A stretch of DNA of 64,000 nucleotides from CANIGN01 sp964538275 (GTDB lineage Bacteria; Bdellovibrionota; UBA2428). The notes below the pieces were generated by a model that was not told the DNA's origin, made no database searches, and saw only the letters and a program-made list of their open reading frames with translations. Below are positions 1 through 9,818 of this stretch, piece after piece. How positions within the stretch are numbered: position 1 is the first letter of the stretch; the number at the start of each line of letters is the position of its first letter. The stretch spans positions 24,536-88,535 of the forward strand of contig CAZIFW010000005.1 of NCBI GenBank assembly GCA_964538275.1. Reading direction: 5' to 3'. Position numbers and translations under genes: made by a program.

Positions 1-1
1 C

Positions 2-2389
2 ACTAAACAAGCTGATAGTGCAGCAGGACACTTAGAAGATTTAAAAGAAGTCTTTTGGTTTTTAAGCTCATCAGAATCTAAAGCCAATGAACTTTGTAAA
101 GTTTTAAACGAATGCACAAGTGATGTTTCTAAACTTAATCCCACAACTGTAGCTGCTTTTAGAGAGAAGAAGAAAAAGGTTGAATCTCAGCTTATGCATT
201 ACATGTGCAGAGCCGAAAGAATAACCTTTGAATCTAATGCTAGGGCGGACTTTATTGAAAAGCCCTTCCCACCAAATAAATATCTCATAGAGGCAGCACA
301 TATAGAGGAGTGGTTGCGTGTTAAGGGCCACGTGCGAAGCAAGCGTGCTTACATGCACTTATGGAAGTCGGGGCAATCGCCACTTTCTTATTTAAAGGAC
401 TACACTTCTGTTAAAGAGTTTTTTAACAAAAAAGGCTCTCTTTACAGGGATAAAAAACTTTATTCCAAACTCAGTAGCAAACACGGACAATCAAAGCTTA
501 GGTATTTAAAGAGCGAGCTAATGCCGAATGGCATAGAGAAGTACCTCTGGATACCTCCACTAAAGCCGTATTATAAAAGCACTGGTATCTATTCAGAAAA
601 GAACTTAAATCAGATAAATCTTAAAAAAGGCCTCGTGTTTTCTTCCTGGGCCTTTGTCCCCCGCATGATAGCAGCTGAGTTAACAGCATGGAAAAAATCT
701 AAACTAAAGATCTCAAATACTAAAAACCCGCTCAAGTATAACGCTGTCAACTGGGCTAGGTTTTGGCACCCAAGCCCTTGGCTTGCAGAAATTATCACTC
801 ATAAAGAACTTGCAACAAACACTCTTAGCTTTAAAGAGTTAACAAAGATTATTGCCGCACGCATAGAACAGTCTCTTCAAAAGGAAGGGTGGCGATGCAG
901 TCCGGAGGCAAAAACATGGGAGCTATTTCTCCAGAAAGACATAATTCCCAACAGCAAACTCTCTGCTGAGTTAAAGCGTTACTACAAAAAAGCATCGTCT
1001 TCTAAAGAGCATGGCGAAAACAAAGACTTTAAAAAGTTTATAGATCAATTAAATAAAGCCTTACCGAGCAAGATCTATTCAAAAAAATGTATCACAGAAC
1101 TTAGTATGGTAGCCCTTACTTCACCTGCCGTTACTTTACTCCGTACGTTGCTATCTTTAGGTGGTAGCGATCACGAAGTTGCCGGCCCAGTGGGTTTAGC
1201 GAAATTAAGTCACTTTTGCCTATTTAACTGGAAGCCGTTCTTTAACAGGGATTCAACAGCTAATGCCATCCGTAGTGCATATTCAAAACACCACCTTTCT
1301 TATCCAGAAAAGCTGCAAGCATATTTTGGTGAGGGAAACCTTCAGGCACTCTTGGATGAGTATGTCTTTCATCTTCAGTTTTCACCAAAAACTAAATTAG
1401 ATGAATTGCTAGATAAGCTCAAAACAGTGTTTGCACCAAAGGGTGGGGATCTAGCTATTAAAATCGGACCAGATGATAAAACAAAACATGTGCATGCAGA
1501 TATAGTGCTGCCCTTTGGCAAAATAGATGACGTGTCCCAATCTAGGCAGTCTACTCGCGAAGCTTTTAACTCTCCGTTTTGGCCTTTTGTATTGGCCACC
1601 ACATCTGTAGGGCAAGAAGGTTTAGATTTTCATTTGTATTGCAAAGATATCTTTCACTGGAACTTGCCTTCTAACCCTGTAGATTTTGAACAGCGAGAAG
1701 GGCGCATCAATCGCTATTCATCATTTTGGGTGCGGGATGTTATCTTAAAGTCATTAAAGAAAATTCAATTTAATGATTCGTTTTTATGGCAAAGTATCTA
1801 CAGCGAAGCAGAACACTCGGGGCATTTGTTTAACCGCTTGAGCATGGGAATGTCTCCTCACTGGTCCTACACTCCGAGTTCAAAAAAAGTACCGCGCGGT
1901 TACATGCGCCACATACTTGCAATGCCAGGCACTAACGAAGAGCTAAAATACCGAAGTCTCATGAGCGATCTAACTCTCTATCGATTATCACTGGGGCAGG
2001 CCAATCAAAAAGACTTTGTGCAAGCACTCAAAAAGAATGAGTACCTTTCAACTATCGACCCAAGATCCGCATCTATTTGTTTGTTCCCATTTAACAAAAA
2101 AATCATTCACCAAGCGCTTGCTGACAAATACAAAAAATCAGGCGACCACGAACTACTTATTAAAGACTCCTTAGCTCTGTTAGGTACTCTAAAGAACCAC
2201 ATCAATTATAAAATTAAAGCAAAACTAGTTCACGAAAAAATCAAAATTCTAAAACATTCTACCAATCCAAAACTAAAGAAAAAAGCATTTAACAGCCTAG
2301 TCTTCTTTGTAAATCCCTTTGACGACACCCACGATATAACACCCGAAGTAGGTTACGAAGACGATATCGAGGTTTTAAGGGCAGCTTAG
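2..2389 (+). CDS. SNF2/DEAD-like helicase, C-terminal part (5' end outside window)
   Basis: The reading frame is open from base 2, so the gene starts upstream of the window; the internal ATG at 194 is not the true start. About 795 residues are visible. The helicase C-terminal signature is clear: TSVGQEGLDFH (codons near 1609-1641) is motif V-like, and the motif VI-like QREGRINRY lies at 1691-1717. HWNLPSNPVD between them is typical of helicases found with defence loci. The N-terminal ATP-binding motifs must lie before base 1. The last 230 residues are Lys-rich with no recognisable domain. It stops about 260 bp before the restriction-modification operon. A role in DNA or RNA remodelling in a defence island is inferred; the exact system cannot be named without the missing part. 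Confidence 0.75.
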   Translation, partial: TKQADSAAGHLEDLKEVFWFLSSSESKANELCKVLNECTSDVSKLNPTTVAAFREKKKKVESQLMHYMCRAERITFESNARADFIEKPFPPNKYLIEAAHIEEWLRVKGHVRSKRAYMHLWKSGQSPLSYLKDYTSVKEFFNKKGSLYRDKKLYSKLSSKHGQSKLRYLKSELMPNGIEKYLWIPPLKPYYKSTGIYSEKNLNQINLKKGLVFSSWAFVPRMIAAELTAWKKSKLKISNTKNPLKYNAVNWARFWHPSPWLAEIITHKELATNTLSFKELTKIIAARIEQSLQKEGWRCSPEAKTWELFLQKDIIPNSKLSAELKRYYKKASSSKEHGENKDFKKFIDQLNKALPSKIYSKKCITELSMVALTSPAVTLLRTLLSLGGSDHEVAGPVGLAKLSHFCLFNWKPFFNRDSTANAIRSAYSKHHLSYPEKLQAYFGEGNLQALLDEYVFHLQFSPKTKLDELLDKLKTVFAPKGGDLAIKIGPDDKTKHVHADIVLPFGKIDDVSQSRQSTREAFNSPFWPFVLATTSVGQEGLDFHLYCKDIFHWNLPSNPVDFEQREGRINRYSSFWVRDVILKSLKKIQFNDSFLWQSIYSEAEHSGHLFNRLSMGMSPHWSYTPSSKKVPRGYMRHILAMPGTNEELKYRSLMSDLTLYRLSLGQANQKDFVQALKKNEYLSTIDPRSASICLFPFNKKIIHQALADKYKKSGDHELLIKDSLALLGTLKNHINYKIKAKLVHEKIKILKHSTNPKLKKKAFNSLVFFVNPFDDTHDITPEVGYEDDIEVLRAA

Positions 2390-2424
2390 TAGGGGGTGCA
2401 GGATTTTTATTATCCACATAAATC

Positions 2425-2460
2425 TGTGTCCTAATACGTCACATCTATCTGAGATAAAAG
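2425..2460 (+). promoter_or_regulatory. TGTGTC-N7-GTCACA box with -10-like hexamer, upstream of RM operon
   Basis: TGTGTC (2425-2430) and GTCACA (2438-2443) are separated by CTAATAC. A -10-like TAAAAG follows 11 nt later (2455-2460). A short dyad TATCTGAGATA overlaps the gap. This is one of six related boxes upstream of genes between 2.4 and 16.3 kb. It is the only regulatory-looking element in the 2390-2647 gap and would drive the HTH-hsdM-hsdS operon. The right half here is GTCACA rather than GACACA, a variant shared only with the copy at 15611. Confidence 0.5.
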
Positions 2461-2647
2461 ACATAGCATGGTTAGGGGTTCAAAGCCTAAATGGTTATTA
2501 GTTTAATCAGAATAGCTAAAATCATTGTGAGGGCAAACAGTTCAGCCCATAGTGTTAGGGTGGTGTGGAGTTTTTTTTGTGCAGTCTTGTTTGGTCAGTA
2601 TTTGTCATTGATACTCATTGTTACTCAAACAGCAGGAGGCGTATGCG

Positions 2648-2869
2648 ATGGCAATAACTGAAAAGTGGGTAACTGTAGAACAGATAGCTGCACATCTTCA
2701 GGTATCCAAGGAAACGGTTTATCGCTTGCTCGATAAAGGTCGTATTCCGGCCCACAAAGTCGGCAAACAATGGCGCTTCCTCGCAAGCGAAGTGGATGAG
2801 TGGGTCCTTCGTGGTGAGGCCTCAGGCAGTGCGAATCTAAATCACTCAGAAATCGAAGGACACCAGTAA
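2648..2869 (+). CDS. Small excisionase-type HTH DNA-binding protein
   Basis: 73 residues, almost all one MerR/excisionase-like winged helix-turn-helix domain: WVTVEQIAAHLQVSKETVYR followed by the wing motif GRIPAHKVGKQWRF. The ATG at 2648 is chosen because AGGAGG lies about 9 nt upstream; an in-frame TTG at 2618 has no ribosome site. The stop overlaps the hsdM start by one base (TAATG), so the two are translationally coupled. Such small HTH proteins often precede hsdM in type I systems and probably regulate the operon; no experimental function is implied. Confidence 0.85.
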   Translation: MAITEKWVTVEQIAAHLQVSKETVYRLLDKGRIPAHKVGKQWRFLASEVDEWVLRGEASGSANLNHSEIEGHQ

Positions 2870-4488
2870 TGGCAGCAAAGAAAAAAACCGCAAAGATCAA
2901 AGAAGTAACCAAAGCCAAGGTAAAGAAAGTTGAAGCTAAGGAAGCCAAGTCCCATTCGGATAACGGCAACTTGGGCTTCGAACAAAAACTCTGGCTCACG
3001 GCAGACAAGCTCCGCGGCAACATGGAGCCTTCGGACTACAAACACATTGTCTTAGGTCTCATTTTCCTAAAATACATCTCAGACTCTTTTGAGTTTAAGT
3101 ATCAATCACTCGTAAAAGAAGACTCCAAGGCAGCAGAAGACAAAGATGAATACCTTGCTGACGGCGTGTTCTGGGTTCCAAAGGACGCTCGCTGGTCAAA
3201 ACTTCGAGACGGCGCAAGAAATCCACATATAGGAGTTTTTATTGATGACGCCATGCGGGCCATAGAAAAAGACAACGAAAGCCTCAAGGGCGTTCTCCCG
3301 AAAGAATACGCAAGACCAGCTCTGAATAAAATGATGCTCGGAGATTTGATCGAACTCATTTCTGGCATTGCACTTCATGATGGACAAAATAAATCAAAAG
3401 ATATTCTTGGACGTGTCTACGAATATTTTCTTGGTCAGTTTGCAGGTGCCGAAGGCCGCCGAGGCGGTGAGTTCTATACGCCCCGCTCTGTAGTCCGTGT
3501 GCTTGTTGAAATGCTGGAGCCTTACAAAGGCCGTATTTACGATCCTTGTTGCGGATCGGGGGGTATGTTTGTTCAGTCAGAAAAGTTTATTAGAGAACAT
3601 GGTGGGCGCATTGGCGACATCGCCATTTACGGACAGGAAAGCAATCACACAACTTGGCGATTATGTAAAATGAACCTTGCTGTAAGAGGTATTGATTCAG
3701 ATATTCGCTGGAACAATGAAGGTACGTTTCATAAAGACGAACTCCGCGATGTGAAGTTTGACTACATTATGGCAAACCCGCCTTTCAATATTTCTGATTG
3801 GGGTGGGGATCGACTGCGCGAAGATCCTCGTTGGAAATTTGGTGCGCCACCTGTTGGTAATGCCAACTACGGTTGGCTTCAGCACATCTTTTCACATCTA
3901 AAGCCAGAAGGAACCGCTGGCGTGGTATTGGCAAATGGATCGATGTCATCCAATTCTGGTGGTGAAGGAGATATTCGCAAGCGAATGATCGAAGATGACG
4001 CGATTGATTGTATGGTGGCTCTCCCCGGACAACTGTTCTACTCCACCCAGATTCCAGCTTGTCTTTGGTTCATGGCCCGAAATAAAAATCCCAGCAATGG
4101 TCTGCGAGATCGCCGAGGAGAAGTCCTTTTTATTGATACTCGTAAAATGGGCCGCATGATTGACCGAGTTCGGCGCGAACTAACGGACGAAGATATTAAA
4201 AAAGTCGCAGATACCTATCATGCTTGGCGCGGAGAAAAAGACGCGGGCAAATATGAAGACATCGCCGGATTTTGTAAGTCTGAGAAAAGCAAAGACATCA
4301 TCGAAAACCATGGGGCAGTTCTTACTCCAGGTCGTTTTGTAGGAGCTAAAGTAGCCGAAGTTGATGAGGAGCCATTTGATCTGAAAATGAAACGTCTCGC
4401 CCTCCAGTGGAAAGATCAAGTCGGCAAAGCTCAAGAACTTGATCGAGCGATTGAGAAGAACCTCAAGGAGCTTGGGTATGTCGGGTGA
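2869..4488 (+). CDS. hsdM: Type I restriction-modification methyltransferase subunit HsdM
   Basis: 539 residues. N6-adenine methyltransferase subunit that modifies host DNA with HsdS and forms the restriction complex with HsdR. The first 27 residues are a Lys/Ala-rich extension, then the HsdM N-terminal helical domain (about 35-165). The SAM-binding motif DPCCGSGGMF is at residues 225-234 and the catalytic NPPF at 303-306. Length is normal for the family and the gene is intact. Its 3' end overlaps hsdS by 11 bp. Confidence 0.97.
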   Translation: MAAKKKTAKIKEVTKAKVKKVEAKEAKSHSDNGNLGFEQKLWLTADKLRGNMEPSDYKHIVLGLIFLKYISDSFEFKYQSLVKEDSKAAEDKDEYLADGVFWVPKDARWSKLRDGARNPHIGVFIDDAMRAIEKDNESLKGVLPKEYARPALNKMMLGDLIELISGIALHDGQNKSKDILGRVYEYFLGQFAGAEGRRGGEFYTPRSVVRVLVEMLEPYKGRIYDPCCGSGGMFVQSEKFIREHGGRIGDIAIYGQESNHTTWRLCKMNLAVRGIDSDIRWNNEGTFHKDELRDVKFDYIMANPPFNISDWGGDRLREDPRWKFGAPPVGNANYGWLQHIFSHLKPEGTAGVVLANGSMSSNSGGEGDIRKRMIEDDAIDCMVALPGQLFYSTQIPACLWFMARNKNPSNGLRDRRGEVLFIDTRKMGRMIDRVRRELTDEDIKKVADTYHAWRGEKDAGKYEDIAGFCKSEKSKDIIENHGAVLTPGRFVGAKVAEVDEEPFDLKMKRLALQWKDQVGKAQELDRAIEKNLKELGYVG

Positions 4489-5827
4489 ATGGACTTCATT
4501 TCGCCTTGGAAATACGTGCACAAAGATAGGGAGTGGCGCCACCCCCAAGGGAGGCAAAGAGGTCTATCTGGAGGTGGGTTCTTTTTCTCTTATACGAAGC
4601 CAGAACATCTACACTGACGGTTTTACCCGCAGTGGCTTGGCATACATTGATGAAAAAGCGGCAAATGACCTGTCAAATGTCGAGGTTCTTCCTGAAGACA
4701 TTTTATTAAATATTACTGGGGACTCCGTTGCTCGAGTTTGTCAGGTTCCAGCGGATGTCCTACCAGCCAGAGTAAATCAACATGTCGCCATCATTAGACC
4801 AGATCCGAACAAACTATCAGCTCGATTCATCAGGTACTGGCTTAGTAGTCCCAAAGCTCAGGCTCACCTTCTCGCATTGGCAAGTGCGGGGGCAACTAGG
4901 AATGCACTTACCAAGTTGATGATAGAGGACTTGAATGTCTCAGCGCCTAAAAGACTTTCGGAGCAGAACGCAATTGCTCATATTCTCACTACGCTCGATG
5001 ATAAAATTGAGATTAACCGAAAAATAAACGAGACGCTTGAATCGATGGCTCGTTCGGTCTTCAAATCTTGGTTTATTGACTTTGATCCCGTGCGTGCAAA
5101 AATGGACGGCAGCTGGAAAAAAGGCCAGTCACTGCCTTGCCTGCCCGTTGAGCTTTTTGATCTATTTCCAAGTAGCCTCGAAGAAAGCGGGGAATGTGAA
5201 TGCCCGGTTGGATGGAATCGCGTTCCAGCATCGGAGTTAATTGAGTTCAACCCAACCGAACGTTTGTCAAAAGGAGTAAGCGCTCCATATCTAGAGATGT
5301 CAGCTTTGCCTACATCTGGCTCTTGGCCTGACCAATGGGTAGCGCGAGAGTTTGGAAGTGGAACAAAATTTACAAACGGTGATGCGTTGCTCGCTCGAAT
5401 TACACCATGTCTCGAAAATGGTAAGACTGCTTTTATTCAATGTTTACCTCAAAACGTTGTTGGGTGGGGATCTACTGAGTACATTGTAATGAGGGCCAAA
5501 GGTTCAGTGCCCCGTCCCGTATCATACCTATTGGCTAGAGATCCTGATTTTCGAGCGAAGGCAATACTCAGCATGACGGGAACTTCTGGAAGGCAGCGAG
5601 CCCAAGTCGAAGACATTTCTCGATTCCCTTTGTTTAACCCGGGATTGAATCACCCCTTATGGGACTATTTGGGAACACTCATTGGACCTATCTTCTCCAA
5701 AATAAAAATTGCCTCCGAAGAGGTAGTTACGCTTAAGAGATTGCGCGACGCACTTCTTCCAAAGCTAATTTCTGGAGATCTACAAATTCGAGATCCGGAT
5801 AAGTTTCTAAGTGGAATTCGCATATGA
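4478..5827 (+). CDS. hsdS: Type I restriction-modification specificity subunit HsdS
   Basis: 449 residues from the ATG at 4478, inside the hsdM 3' end. Two target-recognition domains (about 1-155 and 245-385) are separated by the conserved central helix region: LSEQNAIAHILTTLDDKIEI at about 160, then ARSVFKSWFIDFDPVRAK. A second conserved helix ends the protein (LRDALLPKLISGDLQIRD). This gives a complete two-half-site subunit that sets DNA specificity for HsdM and HsdR. The stop overlaps the next start as ATGA. Confidence 0.95.
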   Translation: MSGEWTSFRLGNTCTKIGSGATPKGGKEVYLEVGSFSLIRSQNIYTDGFTRSGLAYIDEKAANDLSNVEVLPEDILLNITGDSVARVCQVPADVLPARVNQHVAIIRPDPNKLSARFIRYWLSSPKAQAHLLALASAGATRNALTKLMIEDLNVSAPKRLSEQNAIAHILTTLDDKIEINRKINETLESMARSVFKSWFIDFDPVRAKMDGSWKKGQSLPCLPVELFDLFPSSLEESGECECPVGWNRVPASELIEFNPTERLSKGVSAPYLEMSALPTSGSWPDQWVAREFGSGTKFTNGDALLARITPCLENGKTAFIQCLPQNVVGWGSTEYIVMRAKGSVPRPVSYLLARDPDFRAKAILSMTGTSGRQRAQVEDISRFPLFNPGLNHPLWDYLGTLIGPIFSKIKIASEEVVTLKRLRDALLPKLISGDLQIRDPDKFLSGIRI

Positions 5828-6555
5828 GCATGGAGCTATGCCCTGGAATCAGAGATGTTTGCATCCACTGGAAAGACGCCCCTATGCTCCAGCAGACATT
5901 TGAAGCTTTGGACCGAACAGTTTCAGAAGGTAACGATGCGTGCATTGATTGTGCAAAGTCTATTGTTGAGGTCGTCTGTCGAATGCTCATCGAACAGCTC
6001 GAATCCCCGACAAATGTTTGCAGGCCACAATCCGCAGCTCCAGCGTTTTCGGAATGGGTAACTGGTGCTGTACGCGCCCTTAAGCTGGGGGAAAATCAGA
6101 ATAATAAATTTCTAAAACTTGTTTCTCAGTACCACAAATTAACTACTGCTCTAAGCGATCTGAGGAATGACTCAGGTCCGGTAAGTCACGGACGCGATGG
6201 ATTCTTGTCACGATTATCTGAGCACCATCGCAGATCAGCTCTGGTATCTGCTGACGCAATAGTTACATTTTTACATCAGGCGTATCTGGAGGCTGAACTT
6301 GATTTAGTAAAAACTCGGGAACCCTACGAAAATGAACGGCTAGTTACTCGCCACCACTTGATTGATCAAAACATTTCTCTTGGTTCGGTTGTTAGTGATG
6401 ACGGCTCCCTAGATATAGAAGTCAGACTCTCGTCAGGAGAAATAATTCAGCTTTCCGTAGAACCAAGTCGGCTATTGTATCAATTAGATCGCGAAGCCTA
6501 TGTCGAGGCTTTGGCCGCGGCAAAGTCCGCCAGCGTGGCACAAAATGCTGAATAA
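5824..6555 (+). CDS. Abi_C-type abortive-infection family protein
   Basis: 243 residues. The middle (about 100-165) matches the Abi_C pattern: a helix, LRNDSGPVSHG (Arg-Asn and His-Gly conserved), then a helical stretch ending SADAIVTFLHQAY. This fold is HEPN-related and found in phage-exclusion proteins. The C-terminal 70 residues have no clear domain. The start overlaps the hsdS stop (ATGA), so it is co-translated with the RM genes and may act as a back-up suicide or accessory module. An RNase activity is plausible from the HEPN relationship but not shown here. Confidence 0.7.
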   Translation: MSMELCPGIRDVCIHWKDAPMLQQTFEALDRTVSEGNDACIDCAKSIVEVVCRMLIEQLESPTNVCRPQSAAPAFSEWVTGAVRALKLGENQNNKFLKLVSQYHKLTTALSDLRNDSGPVSHGRDGFLSRLSEHHRRSALVSADAIVTFLHQAYLEAELDLVKTREPYENERLVTRHHLIDQNISLGSVVSDDGSLDIEVRLSSGEIIQLSVEPSRLLYQLDREAYVEALAAAKSASVAQNAE

Positions 6556-6679
6556 AGATGTTTACACCATGCACATATGCCTGGGGCTTGCCAAAATTCG
6601 TGGCGTTTCTAGGCAGGTTTTTGAACTTGCGATCAATGAACTCTCAAGGGGAATAGATAAAAATGGCTTTTATAAGTGA
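6545..6679 (+). CDS. Possible 44-aa ORF bridging abi and hsdR
   Basis: ATG at 6545 overlaps the end of the Abi_C gene and the TGA at 6677-6679 lies 15 bp inside hsdR. The peptide begins MLNKDVYTMHICLG and has a helical segment GVSRQVFELAINELSRGID resembling part of an HTH or small regulatory protein. The chain of overlaps is what an operon gene would show. There is no strong ribosome site and no family is recognised. It could equally be a coincidental frame. Confidence 0.35.
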   Translation: MLNKDVYTMHICLGLAKIRGVSRQVFELAINELSRGIDKNGFYK

Positions 6680-9600
6680 AGCAGAGCTCGAAGAATCTCT
6701 ACTAAGTCAACTCAATGCACTTGGATACACTCTCAAAAATGAAGAAGAGGTTGGCCCAGATGGAACGGCGCCACTTCGTGAAAGTCATGATGAGGTCGTT
6801 TTCAAGAAGAACTTGGCTACTTCTCTCAAAAAGCTCAACCCAGATTTTCCCGAAGAAGCTCTCAACGACGCACTCAAGAAAATTACTCAATCAGAGTTTC
6901 CAGACCTGTTGACGGAAAATCGAAGAATTCACCAACTTCTCACTGACGGAGTAGATGTCGAGTATTTTGCAAAAGACGGCACACTCACATCATCGAAAGC
7001 ACGGATTATTGATTTCGAGAACCCATTGTCTAATGAATGGCTAGCTGTTTCGCAGTTCGTTATTATCAACGGGCAGAGTAATCGTAGGCCCGATGTTGTT
7101 TTATTTTTAAATGGTCTTCCTGTTGGAGTTATTGAACTTAAGGCACCAGGGAGCGAAAGTGCGACTATCGACTCTGCTTTTAACCAGCTTCAAACTTATA
7201 AAGAACAGATTCCCCAGCTTTTTCATGCAAATGCAGTTTTAATTATTTCAGACGGGATTATTTCCAGGATTGGCTCGTTGTCTGCCGATTTTGAGCGCTT
7301 TATGCCTTGGCGAACCAAGGACGGTAAAGACATTCTACCCAAGGGCCATCCCGAGCAGCCCATTTTAATTGAGGGTGCTCTTTCTCCTGTTCGTCTTTTG
7401 CGTCTTATGAAAGACTTTACGGTTTTTGGCGAAACTGGATTGAGCCTAATAAAAATTATTGCTGGCTACCATCAGTTCCATGCCGCGCTTGCCGCACTTG
7501 ATAAAACAATTGAAGCCACTAAAACCGATGGCTCACGCAAGGTTGGTGTTGTGTGGCACACACAAGGTTCTGGAAAAAGTTATCTTATGGCTTTTTATTC
7601 TGGCCAACTTATCCGCTCTTCAGAAATGAAGAATCCGACAATTGTCATTATTACGGATCGAAACGATCTAGATGAGCAGCTTTTTGGAACATTCTCACTA
7701 TGCAAAGACTTAATACGACAAGTTCCTGTTAGGGCAGAGAGTCGCGCTGAGCTTAAGGCGCTGCTCAATAATCGAGCTGCTGGCGGCGTGATCTTCACAA
7801 CCATCCAAAAGTTTTCTCCAGAAGATGCAGGTTCCGAACAGTCTAGCCTTACCGACCGAGAGAACGTGGTTGTGATTGCCGATGAAGCGCATCGCACTCA
7901 GTACGGATTTAAGGCCAAAGTAAATCGCACGACTGGCCAGATGCAGTATGGCTTTGCGAAGTATCTAAGAGACGCTCTTCCCAATGCTTCTTATATTGGC
8001 TTCACTGGTACGCCAGTTGAAGCAACAGACGTAAACACACCTGCGGTATTCGGAAATTATATTGATATTTATGACATCAGCCGCGCAGTAGAAGACGGAG
8101 CTACGGTTCCCATTTACTACGAATCGCGACTTGCCCGAATTGAGTTAGATGAAGAGCAAATGCCAGTACTAGATGCAGCCATCGAAGAACAGCTCGATGA
8201 TATTGATGACCCATCTGAGAAAGAACGTCAAAAGCAAAAACTTGCAACAGTTGAAGCTCTTGTTGGATCTGACAATCGTCTTGATGCCGTGGCGGAAGAT
8301 ATCGTTAAACACTTTGAGGCGCGACTTGAAGCCCTTGATGGCAAAGCGATGATTGTTTGTATGAGTCGCCGCATATGCGTCAAGCTATACGAAGCACTCG
8401 TAAAAATCAGACCTAGTTGGCACTCAGACGATGATCAAAAAGGTGTGCTTAAAGTCGTCATGACGGGCGCAGCCTCTGATCCCCTTGAGTGGCAAAAGCA
8501 TATCGGGAATCCTCAAAAGAAAAGACGAGAGCTGCTCGCTAAGCGAGCGAAAGACGCTAAAGATCCTCTAAAAATTGTAATTGTGAGAGACATGTGGCTC
8601 ACGGGCTTTGATGCACCCAGTATGCACACGATGTATGTCGATAAACCGATGCAAGGCCACGGTTTGATGCAGGCTATTGCGCGCGTGAATCGCGTTTTTA
8701 AAGATAAACCAGCGGGACTTATTGTGGACTACATCGGCATTGTTCAGAATTTGAAAGGTGCTCTGAATACATATTCTCCACAAGATCGTGAAAAAACAGG
8801 AGTAGACCAGCAGAAGGCGATTTCTGTTCTCAAAGAGAAATATGAAATTGTTTGCGACATGTTTCACGGTTTTGATCACAAGCGGGCACTGAGTGCCACG
8901 GCTGACGTTCGGCTCAAGATAATGGCTGAGGCGCTTGAATGGGTTCTCGATAAGCAAAATCAATGGGCAAAAAAGGAGGAGTCTCCTGAAGCTAAGATTA
9001 AAGCCCACCGAAGGTTTCAAGATGCTGTTCTCGCTCTCTCGGTTGCATACTCGTTAGCCTCATCAAGCAAAGAAGGTCAGGCAATTCGAGACGAGGTCGG
9101 ATTTTTTCAAGCAATCCGTGAGGCGCTAGTAAAAAGTGTTGGAGGCACCGGTAAGTCCAGAGAATCAAAAGAGTTAGCCATTCGCCAAATTATCAATTCA
9201 GCAATCGTATCTACAGAGATAGTTGATATTCTGAAAGCTGCGGGGCTCAAGTCGCCCGACATCTCTATTTTATCCGATGAATTTCTACACGAAATGCAGA
9301 GCATGGATAAAAAGAATCTGGCTCTCGAAGCCCTCCGAAGACTTCTTGAGGGCGACATTAAGTCAAAGAGCAAAACTAATGTAGTGGTGACTCGCGCTTT
9401 TACTGAAAGACTTGAGGCTGCAGTGGCTCGATACCATGCAGGCGCACTTACTACTGCTGAAGTCATTCAAGTATTGATTGGAATAGCTAAAGACATTCGA
9501 GCCTCTCGTAAACGCGGAGAAGAATCAGGACTCTCGGATGATGAGATCGCTTTCTACGACGCTCTAGCTGAGAATGATTCAGCGGTTCAAGTTATGGGTG

Positions 9601-9818
9601 ACGATAAGTTGAAGCTGATTGCCCATGAGGTTCTCGTTGGATTGAAGCAAAACGTATCGGTGGACTGGGCGCATCGAGATGCCGCCCGCGCTCGCCTCAG
9701 GGTCTTAGTAAAACGGATTCTACGTAAGTATGGATACCCACCAGATTTACAGGATATTGCAGTTCAGACAGTGCTTCAGCAGGCCGAAGTGCTTTGTAAA
9801 AATTGGATGTCAGCTTAA
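6663..9818 (+). CDS. hsdR: Type I restriction endonuclease subunit HsdR
   Basis: 1051 residues, full length. The N-terminal nuclease domain has the PD-(D/E)XK core RRPDVVLFLNG...GVIELKAP (about 140-162). The DNA translocase follows: Walker A HTQGSGKS (about 299-306), DEAH (406-409), motif III GFTGTP, and motifs V and VI TGFDAPS and QAIARVNRVFKDKPAG. The C-terminal third is the helical HsdM-binding region. The enzyme translocates and cuts unmodified foreign DNA. It sits about 840 bp after hsdS, with the Abi gene between. The stop overlaps the next start (TAATG). Confidence 0.97.
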   Translation: MAFISEAELEESLLSQLNALGYTLKNEEEVGPDGTAPLRESHDEVVFKKNLATSLKKLNPDFPEEALNDALKKITQSEFPDLLTENRRIHQLLTDGVDVEYFAKDGTLTSSKARIIDFENPLSNEWLAVSQFVIINGQSNRRPDVVLFLNGLPVGVIELKAPGSESATIDSAFNQLQTYKEQIPQLFHANAVLIISDGIISRIGSLSADFERFMPWRTKDGKDILPKGHPEQPILIEGALSPVRLLRLMKDFTVFGETGLSLIKIIAGYHQFHAALAALDKTIEATKTDGSRKVGVVWHTQGSGKSYLMAFYSGQLIRSSEMKNPTIVIITDRNDLDEQLFGTFSLCKDLIRQVPVRAESRAELKALLNNRAAGGVIFTTIQKFSPEDAGSEQSSLTDRENVVVIADEAHRTQYGFKAKVNRTTGQMQYGFAKYLRDALPNASYIGFTGTPVEATDVNTPAVFGNYIDIYDISRAVEDGATVPIYYESRLARIELDEEQMPVLDAAIEEQLDDIDDPSEKERQKQKLATVEALVGSDNRLDAVAEDIVKHFEARLEALDGKAMIVCMSRRICVKLYEALVKIRPSWHSDDDQKGVLKVVMTGAASDPLEWQKHIGNPQKKRRELLAKRAKDAKDPLKIVIVRDMWLTGFDAPSMHTMYVDKPMQGHGLMQAIARVNRVFKDKPAGLIVDYIGIVQNLKGALNTYSPQDREKTGVDQQKAISVLKEKYEIVCDMFHGFDHKRALSATADVRLKIMAEALEWVLDKQNQWAKKEESPEAKIKAHRRFQDAVLALSVAYSLASSSKEGQAIRDEVGFFQAIREALVKSVGGTGKSRESKELAIRQIINSAIVSTEIVDILKAAGLKSPDISILSDEFLHEMQSMDKKNLALEALRRLLEGDIKSKSKTNVVVTRAFTERLEAAVARYHAGALTTAEVIQVLIGIAKDIRASRKRGEESGLSDDEIAFYDALAENDSAVQVMGDDKLKLIAHEVLVGLKQNVSVDWAHRDAARARLRVLVKRILRKYGYPPDLQDIAVQTVLQQAEVLCKNWMSA

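Noticed and set aside
6558..6656. 32-aa frame in the abi-hsdR gap
   Set aside because: It has little peptide character and no ribosome site; the overlapping 44-aa frame is more plausible.
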